Shown: positions 6,857-10,495 of the stretch, in pieces | Numbering within the stretch: the first letter of the stretch is position 1 | How the letters are laid out: each line of letters begins with the position of its first letter | From: Candidatus Woesearchaeota archaeon | Lineage (GTDB): Archaea; Nanobdellota; Nanobdellia; Woesearchaeales; UBA11576 | NCBI GenBank assembly: GCA_019322385.1 | Contig: JAHWIS010000058.1 | Span: 1-10,495 of the forward strand | Direction: 5' to 3' | DNA length: 10,495 nucleotides | The notes under the pieces: model-generated | Seen by the model: the letters and a program-made list of their open reading frames with translations, nothing else | Database searches by the model: none | What the model was told of the DNA's origin: nothing | Position numbers and translations under genes: made by a program

Positions 6857-6860
6857 AAAG
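6851..6860 (-). promoter_or_regulatory. TATA box for the surface protein-SpoIIM operon
   Basis: The minus strand reads CTTTAAATAC, preceded by an A/C-rich BRE-like stretch (CCAAAACC). It is the best archaeal promoter upstream of the ATG at 6650 and places the transcription start at about 6829. Confidence 0.5.
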
Positions 6861-6869
6861 GTTTTGGTT

Positions 6870-6920
6870 TTAGAATATCTCTTCACCAGTATCTAGAACA
6901 CCATTGCCACAAATACCTTC
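6870..6920 (-). pseudogene. In-frame remnant of a CGNG-type Cys-rich extension after the TAG stop
   Basis: Directly after the TAG of the SCP2-like gene (6921-6923) the same frame continues EGICGNGVLDTGEEIF and then ends at TAA (6870-6872). CGNGVLDTGEE is an unmistakable match to the start of the CGNG/CGDG-x-x-x-x-GE-x-CD cysteine-rich repeats (the DUF4215/myxococcus disulfide-repeat type) found as C-terminal extensions of secreted proteins. The usual CD after GEE is missing, so the repeat is truncated. The likeliest reading is that the gene once carried a Cys-rich C-terminal extension, since cut off by a stop and a deletion. Readthrough of TAG is the alternative. Confidence 0.55.
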
Positions 6921-7367
6921 CTATTCCTCAGGAGCAAACCAGTCTAATAACCGTTCAGCAAACCAGAACTTGATCTTGGCCCCAGTCATTTGGGGCTCTA
7001 TTGTGATGCGGCCGCTTGAATAAGCATCTTCAACAGCGCCGGGAATATCGTCTGAATTGACAACCTCATTGAGAACATCTTCAGGTATGAAAATTATGTA
7101 GTGTGGGTTTTTTATGCCGCCTTCAACAAAATCTTTTATTCTGTTTCCAGCAATCTTAAACCCATAAACCTCTCCATTGACCTCAATATTGATCTTTGGC
7201 TTTCCAAGGAGGAATTTTAACATCCCTGGCACCTGGTCTAGATTGACTTCATCAAGATTGTTTTTGATTGTTTCTGATCTCTCTGCCTGGTCCATCTGCC
7301 AGATATCCTCAGCATTGACAGAATAAGCCAAAACAAGAACGATTATAAAGAAAATTGCCTTTTTCAT
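6921..7367 (-). CDS. Small secreted SCP2-like (sterol-carrier-protein-fold) protein
   Basis: A 148-residue exported protein. Residues 1-19 are a signal peptide (MKK, hydrophobic core, cleavage after SVNA). The mature domain follows the layout of SCP2-like lipid-binding domains: a helical N-part, then INIEVNGEVYGFKI, a GxIKNPHYIIFIPEDVLNEVV strand-helix segment, a short acidic helix (DDIPGAVEDAYSSG), the strand GRITIEP, and a closing helix (KIKFWFAERLLDWF). In the wider family this fold holds lipids in a hydrophobic cavity. Similar small secreted proteins occur in DPANN genomes, but their ligand is unknown. The mature part has no cysteine. The ATG has a good ribosome binding site (AAAGAGGT) about 7 bases upstream. 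It ends in TAG, followed in frame by a Cys-rich remnant. Assignment to SCP2 rests on pattern, not alignment. Confidence 0.7.
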   Translation of the reverse strand: MKKAIFFIIVLVLAYSVNAEDIWQMDQAERSETIKNNLDEVNLDQVPGMLKFLLGKPKINIEVNGEVYGFKIAGNRIKDFVEGGIKNPHYIIFIPEDVLNEVVNSDDIPGAVEDAYSSGRITIEPQMTGAKIKFWFAERLLDWFAPEE

Positions 7368-7400
7368 TTGAAATACCTCTTTCGCATCCTAAAAACAGGT

Positions 7401-7412
7401 TAATATTAAAAG
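7401..7412 (-). promoter_or_regulatory. TATA box for the SCP2-like gene
   Basis: The minus strand reads CTTTTAATATTA. The predicted start of transcription is near 7380, leaving a short leader of about 13 bases that still contains the AAAGAGGT ribosome binding site before the ATG at 7367. Confidence 0.55.
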
Positions 7413-7446
7413 TTTAGCTTTCCTGATAAACGCCCTCTACAGTACA

Positions 7447-7460
7447 TAAATATATAAATA
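7447..7460 (+). promoter_or_regulatory. TATA box for the S-layer gene
   Basis: AAATATATAAATA is the strongest TATA element upstream of the S-layer gene and predicts a transcription start at about 7480, about 150 bases before the ATG at 7631. A weaker candidate (GCTTATAG at about 7574) would give a short leader instead. Confidence 0.55.
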
Positions 7461-7479
7461 ATGAGTGCCACTATTTGTG

Positions 7480-7630
7480 AATAGCAAAACACATCACAAG
7501 TTTTGCTCTAATGAGCTTAAAGGGGGAAATAATCGTTTTTAGGCCTGTATGAAGAGATTAAAGGCTTTTCTGGGCTTATAGACCACTTTTATGCTAATAG
7601 AAAAGAGTTTGCTTGGAGGGCTCGACCAAA
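7480..7630 (+). promoter_or_regulatory. Long structured 5' leader of the S-layer mRNA with mini-ORFs
   Basis: The leader begins almost at once with a perfect hairpin (7483-7507). It then holds two tiny ORFs whose stop and start overlap as ATGA: MSLKGEIIVFRPV (7511-7552) and MKRLKAFLGL (7549-7581). A third ATG at 7591 opens a frame that overlaps the start of the S-layer gene and ends at 7683. None has a convincing ribosome binding site of its own. GGAGGG at 7615-7620 serves the main ATG at 7631. Whether the mini-ORFs are translated cannot be told from the sequence. Confidence 0.45.
7483..7507 (+). repeat. Perfect 8-bp hairpin at the predicted mRNA 5' end
   Basis: AGCAAAAC (7483-7490) and GTTTTGCT (7500-7507) are exact reverse complements around a nine-base loop. 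It has no U-tract behind it, so it is not a terminator, and it sits about three bases from the predicted transcription start. Confidence 0.6.
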
Positions 7631-9463
7631 ATGAACAAAAAGCTACTTTTATGCGTTTTCATGGCATTTGCGCTAGTTTTTAGTGTCTATGCTGTTGGAG
7701 ACATCAATATCTTTGAGGGTTCCATGACCCTTTCAGGCATGCCTGGCGCATCACCATCAGGCCAGTTGACTGTGAATAACACTGGCAGCCAGGGCATGAC
7801 TGGCATAGCACTCAGTTCATCTGATCTTGTAAGTGCATCAGGCACAATGCCTGGCAGCGCTGTATCATTCAGCCCTGCTGTATTGGATCTTTTTGCTGGA
7901 CATTCAACCCAGTCAACACTGACTGTTGCTATACCAGCAGGACAGACACCTGACACATACACAGGGTTAGTGACTGCTGTATTCAATGGTTCTCATTATG
8001 ACACAATGGACTTGACTGTTGTTGTCACGAATCCAGGCGCTTCACTCTCATTGCCTTCAGTAGATTATTCTGAGAGCAAGAGGGAGCTGAACGTCACAAA
8101 GACAATCACTGTTACCAATAATGGCGGTGTTGACCTGACAGGCATCTCATTGACAACAGACGCGTCAAACACCTGGATAGGTACGCACCCGTCAACCCTT
8201 GTTGCTGGTGCCAGCTTTAATGTTGAGCTCACTTCTTATGTCCCTGCAAGCACTGATTCAGGCACAGAGAAGATTGGAACTCTCTCATTCAGTTCAAACC
8301 AGCTGAGCAAGACATCTGACATAAACCTCAACGCAAAATCAATGCTTGATTTCGACTCTGTCAAGGTCAGCATTGATGATTCTTCATGGGACAGTGTCAA
8401 TGACGGCGATACTGCTGATGATGAGGCAAGGCCTGGCGATGAGTTCGCTGTAAAGCTCAAGATTGAGAACCTCTATGACGATAATGATGAGGATATCGAC
8501 TTTGAGGATGTAGAGGTCACTGCTGTTTTCCACGGAGCAGGAGAGGACGGCGATGATATCGATGGCGAGACAGACACATTTGATATCGATGCTGGCGACA
8601 AGAGCGATGAGGAACCGATCGACTTTGATGATGATAAGATCGATTGGGATGCTGACGCTGGAAAGCTTGTTGTTGAGCTCTGGGCAGACGGCGAGGATGA
8701 CAATGGCGCAAATCACAGGACATATTTCAGCTTTGAGGTCGATGTCGAGAGGGAGAACAAGGCAGAGTTCATCTTCACGAGGATAAACGCGCCTTCAACA
8801 GTCTCCTGCGGAAGGTCTTTCACGATGTATGTCGAGGGAAGGTCTATCGGCGAGAAAGGGGATGACGAGACAGTCCTGAAGCTTGAGAGCGACACATTCG
8901 ACCTCCAGATCAGGAAAGAGTTCGAGATGGGCGCTTATGATGATGATGAGTGCGTTGCGATCGAGGATGAGGATGAGGACGAGTGTAATGAGTTCGAGTA
9001 CAGGACTTCAGTCGATGTCCCTTCTGACATGGCATCTGGCACATACAGCATAGTTGCAAAGATATACAGGGATGATGGCAACAAGCAGACTGATCAGGAG
9101 ACTGTCGACATCAATGTGGAGTGCAGCGAGGATACAAGCTCTTCAAGCACTTCAACATCCGACACATCTTCAACTTCAGGCACGACATCAACATCAGGTA
9201 CGACAAGCTCAACTTCAGGCACGACAAGTTCGACGTCAGGCACAGCAGACACTGGTGTCGATGTGCTGTATACCGGCGGTGAGCCGACAACCTCTACCCG
9301 AGGCGTAGTCGCAAGGTCACCGACGAGGATTACAGACACCACATCCAGCGACAGGTTCACAGACTCCACAGCATACCTGACACTGCTCGGCGTGCTGAGC
9401 CTGCTTGCGATCGCAGGTATTATTGTGCTGATAGTTGTCGCGACGTCAAAACCTAAGGTTTAA
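7631..9463 (+). CDS. Putative S-layer protein, acidic, C-terminally anchored
   Basis: A 610-residue cell-surface protein of the kind annotated 'putative S-layer protein' in Woesearchaeota and Pacearchaeota. A signal peptide (1-21, ending VYA) is followed by two beta-sandwich domains of NEW3/COG1361-like character (about 23-134 and 135-235; the second with TITVTNNGGVDLTGI). Then come an extremely acidic domain (about 240-375, with GEDGDDIDGETDTFDID), a last beta domain (about 376-500) with Cys393, Cys441, Cys452 and Cys498, a Ser/Thr stalk of TSGTTS repeats (502-540) likely to be O-glycosylated, and one transmembrane helix (582-604) before a short basic end. A TTG at 7613 is in frame, but the ATG at 7631 has GGAGGG ten bases upstream and gives a clean signal peptide. 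It probably forms the cell coat, and calcium may bridge the acidic domains. Confidence 0.85.
   Translation: MNKKLLLCVFMAFALVFSVYAVGDINIFEGSMTLSGMPGASPSGQLTVNNTGSQGMTGIALSSSDLVSASGTMPGSAVSFSPAVLDLFAGHSTQSTLTVAIPAGQTPDTYTGLVTAVFNGSHYDTMDLTVVVTNPGASLSLPSVDYSESKRELNVTKTITVTNNGGVDLTGISLTTDASNTWIGTHPSTLVAGASFNVELTSYVPASTDSGTEKIGTLSFSSNQLSKTSDINLNAKSMLDFDSVKVSIDDSSWDSVNDGDTADDEARPGDEFAVKLKIENLYDDNDEDIDFEDVEVTAVFHGAGEDGDDIDGETDTFDIDAGDKSDEEPIDFDDDKIDWDADAGKLVVELWADGEDDNGANHRTYFSFEVDVERENKAEFIFTRINAPSTVSCGRSFTMYVEGRSIGEKGDDETVLKLESDTFDLQIRKEFEMGAYDDDECVAIEDEDEDECNEFEYRTSVDVPSDMASGTYSIVAKIYRDDGNKQTDQETVDINVECSEDTSSSSTSTSDTSSTSGTTSTSGTTSSTSGTTSSTSGTADTGVDVLYTGGEPTTSTRGVVARSPTRITDTTSSDRFTDSTAYLTLLGVLSLLAIAGIIVLIVVATSKPKV
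9173..9244 (+). repeat. Tandem TSGTTS(S) repeats in the S-layer stalk
   Basis: About four in-frame units of 18-21 bases encode TSGTTS/TSGTTSS between the folded domains and the membrane anchor. Synonymous codons differ between units, so the repeat is older than a recent slippage event. Confidence 0.7.
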
Positions 9464-9505
9464 ATTTTTTATTTTTTAGAATTCAATTTTTTTTCTTTTA
9501 TTCAT
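9464..9505 (+). terminator. T-run terminator of the S-layer gene
   Basis: Immediately after the TAA the plus strand carries several T-runs (two runs of six, then one of eight), the classic archaeal U-tract termination signal. It extends over the stop codon of the convergent 9498 gene. Confidence 0.6.
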
Positions 9506-9908
9506 TCCTTAGTACATTAGGTTTGAAATCAAGCACCTTCTTCTGCATCTTGTTGAGGGATTCTATGTAGCCTGTGTGGGTTCCATATCCCTTGAGGCGC
9601 ATCTTCTCGTCGCGCAGCCTTCCTAGGAACACACGCATCTTCTCCATAACATCCTCTTCACCTTCAATAAGGACGCTGATAAAGCTGTCCAGCACATCCT
9701 CTGCATCAAGAACTCGGTTCTGCGACTTCTCATACACATGTATCTTTGTGACGATGTTCTTGACATCATCATTCACATTGTCCAGCTGCGTAGAGTACAC
9801 AAGGCATTTCTTTGCCCCGTCATCAAAGAATATCTTGAGCTCTGCACCGTCCCGTATCGAGAACTGAACGACCTCTATTTTCTTGACAGTGACTCTCACG
9901 CATTTCAT
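9498..9908 (-). CDS. Unrecognised 136-residue cytosolic protein
   Basis: I do not recognise this family. The product has no signal peptide or membrane helix. The first half looks beta-rich (MKCVRVTVKKIEVVQFSI, AELKIFFDDGAKKCLVYST). The second half is helical and charged (EDVLDSFISVLIEGEEDVMEKM, then RVFLGRLRDEKMRLKG) with a basic C-terminus. A small regulatory, nucleic-acid-binding or chaperone-like role is possible, but nothing in the sequence decides it. The ATG at 9908 has a TAGGT ribosome binding site and starts 15 bases after the TGA of the zinc-ribbon gene, so the two are one operon. Its stop lies inside the T-rich terminator of the S-layer gene. Confidence 0.72.
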   Translation of the reverse strand: MKCVRVTVKKIEVVQFSIRDGAELKIFFDDGAKKCLVYSTQLDNVNDDVKNIVTKIHVYEKSQNRVLDAEDVLDSFISVLIEGEEDVMEKMRVFLGRLRDEKMRLKGYGTHTGYIESLNKMQKKVLDFKPNVLRNE

Positions 9909-9923
9909 GTTATTTACCTAGAA

Positions 9924-10085
9924 TCATTGATCAGGTATCTGCCTCTTCTGTCCGACAGAGTCCAGCAGGTCCTGTGCTGTCTCGTTCTGCTGTATCTCTG
10001 GAGAAGAGCAGAAAGGGCATCTGTTAGGCAGTCTCTCTGTCTTTGGCCTGAACTTGTAGCCGCATGCTGTGCATCTGTAATTCAT
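9924..10085 (-). CDS. Small Cys4 zinc-ribbon protein
   Basis: A 53-residue protein. Two Cys-x-x-Cys knuckles (Cys5/Cys8 in CTACGYKF and Cys23/Cys26 in RCPFCSS) form a rubredoxin-like zinc ribbon; a polar, probably helical tail (QNETAQDLLDSVGQKRQIPDQ) follows. Archaea have many such stand-alone ribbons, usually taken to bind one zinc and to act in protein or nucleic acid contacts; no specific role can be given. The frame stays open far upstream to 10379, but that extension reads antisense to the 10204 gene and through its promoter. The ATG at 10085 has a perfect GAGGTGA ribosome binding site five bases away. It is the first gene of the operon with the 9498-9908 gene. Confidence 0.85.
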   Translation of the reverse strand: MNYRCTACGYKFRPKTERLPNRCPFCSSPEIQQNETAQDLLDSVGQKRQIPDQ

Positions 10086-10138
10086 GTCCTCACCTCTGTA
10101 TAATATTTTGCTTCCAAAGTGAAAACGCACACTCAGAT

Positions 10139-10146
10139 TATTTAAA
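10139..10146 (-). promoter_or_regulatory. TATA box for the zinc-ribbon operon
   Basis: The minus strand reads TTTAAATA, predicting a transcription start near 10116 and a leader of about 30 bases that includes the GAGGTGA ribosome binding site. AATATTATA at 10109-10117 is a second candidate, but it would start the mRNA too close to the ATG to include that site. Confidence 0.5.
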
Positions 10147-10172
10147 TTTTGTGAAGTTTTCCAGGAAAAAGG

Positions 10173-10180
10173 TTTATATA
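10173..10180 (+). promoter_or_regulatory. TATA box for the 10204 gene (leaderless)
   Basis: TTTATATA preceded by a purine-rich BRE-like AGGAAAAAGG. The centre is about 27 bases before the ATG at 10204, predicting a leaderless mRNA. Together with the minus-strand box at 10139-10146 it makes a second divergent promoter. Confidence 0.7.
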
Positions 10181-10203
10181 CCACCAAACAGTAATAATTT
10201 GAC

Positions 10204-10495
10204 ATGGTCATGAAAGATCCTAAGCAATACAGCAAACTGCTGGGAAAGCTCCATAGCAGGATATTCAAAGGAAGGAAAAAGCAGTACTGGCGCGCCAAGG
10301 GCGAGATAAAGAGGGTGATCCAGAAGGCAGAGGAATGCATTGACGATGCTGTCAATGCAATGTATGACAGGGACCGCATCCGGGCTCTTGCGGCACTGGC
10401 GAGGTATTATGCAAGAGGTCTGGGCCAGATAAGGCGCGCGCCAGGGATATCGCTTGATGACGCAAGGGATGTCGCTTATTCTTATGGAAATATCA
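10204..10495 (+). CDS. Unrecognised basic helical protein (N-terminal part)
   Basis: The frame opens at ATG 10204 and runs without a stop to the end of the window (97 codons visible), so the gene is truncated at its 3' side. The visible protein (MVMKDPKQYSKLLGKLHSR...) is rich in Lys, Arg and Ala and looks almost wholly helical, with a basic first third (FKGRKKQYWRAKGEIKRVIQ) and a more acidic segment next (KAEECIDDAVNAMYDRDRIR). It has no signal peptide or membrane helix. RNA or protein binding would fit the basic helices, but I cannot name a family. A second in-frame ATG at 10210 is possible; promoter spacing favours 10204. Confidence 0.75.
   Translation, partial: MVMKDPKQYSKLLGKLHSRIFKGRKKQYWRAKGEIKRVIQKAEECIDDAVNAMYDRDRIRALAALARYYARGLGQIRRAPGISLDDARDVAYSYGNI

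Noticed and set aside
7613..7630. Upstream TTG start for the S-layer gene
   Set aside because: It would place six extra residues (MEGSTK) before a clean signal peptide and would overlap the GGAGGG ribosome binding site that serves the ATG at 7631.
8473..8703. Minus-strand ORFs rich in Ser/Pro or His/Arg opposite the S-layer gene, also 8517-8723 and 9094-9369
   Set aside because: These are mirror images of the GAT/GAC/GAG and TCA/ACA codon runs of the acidic and Ser/Thr regions; low complexity and no promoter or ribosome binding site.
10086..10379. Upstream extension of the zinc-ribbon reading frame to 10379
   Set aside because: It runs antisense through the 10204 gene and both divergent promoters; the ATG at 10085 has a perfect ribosome binding site and starts exactly before the zinc ribbon.
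1..10495. CRISPR arrays, insertion sequences, attachment sites
   Set aside because: No regularly spaced repeats, transposase-like proteins or terminal inverted repeats with target duplications were seen.

Overview
The window looks like a chromosomal segment of a DPANN-type archaeon, most like Woesearchaeota or Pacearchaeota. Four things point there. TATA/BRE promoters lie about 26 bases upstream of start codons, giving leaderless genes, while genes inside operons carry GGAGG-type ribosome binding sites. There is a very acidic 'putative S-layer protein' with a Ser/Thr stalk and a C-terminal membrane anchor. A large Ig-like repeat surface protein ends in a thrombospondin-type-1-like Cys/Trp module. 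There are also a SpoIIM-family membrane protein and a small secreted SCP2-like protein. Lineage is inferred from protein style only; no rRNA or other phylogenetic marker is present.

Layout. 1-138: C-terminal end of an unidentified membrane protein (+). 144-1140: two-gene minus-strand operon of unrecognised proteins, divergent from 1255-2289, a six-helix membrane protein with a basic, His-rich tail. 2478-3083: a leaderless lipoprotein with two EF-hand-like acidic loops, convergent with a minus-strand operon (6650 down to 3118) that encodes an 891-residue surface protein translationally coupled to a SpoIIM-family protein. 6921-7367: small secreted SCP2-like protein (-). 7631-9463: putative S-layer protein (+) with a long structured leader. 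9498-10085: minus-strand operon of a Cys4 zinc-ribbon protein and an unrecognised 136-residue protein. 10204-10495: start of an unrecognised basic helical protein, cut by the window edge.

How it fits together. The stretch from about 2.4 to 9.5 kb is a cell-envelope locus: a lipoprotein, an adhesin-like protein with a membrane partner, a secreted lipid-binding-like protein and an S-layer candidate. The flanks look like small housekeeping-style hypothetical genes. I see no mobile elements, CRISPR arrays, tRNA or rRNA genes, and no intergenic gap longer than about 300 bases.

Most worth a second look: (1) an in-frame coding remnant with a textbook CGNGxLDxGE motif directly behind the TAG stop of the SCP2-like gene; (2) the S-layer leader, with a perfect 8-bp hairpin at the predicted mRNA 5' end followed by overlapping mini-ORFs; (3) the coupling of a giant Ig/TSP1-like surface protein to SpoIIM; (4) palindromes and repeats in the roughly 180-base leader of that operon.
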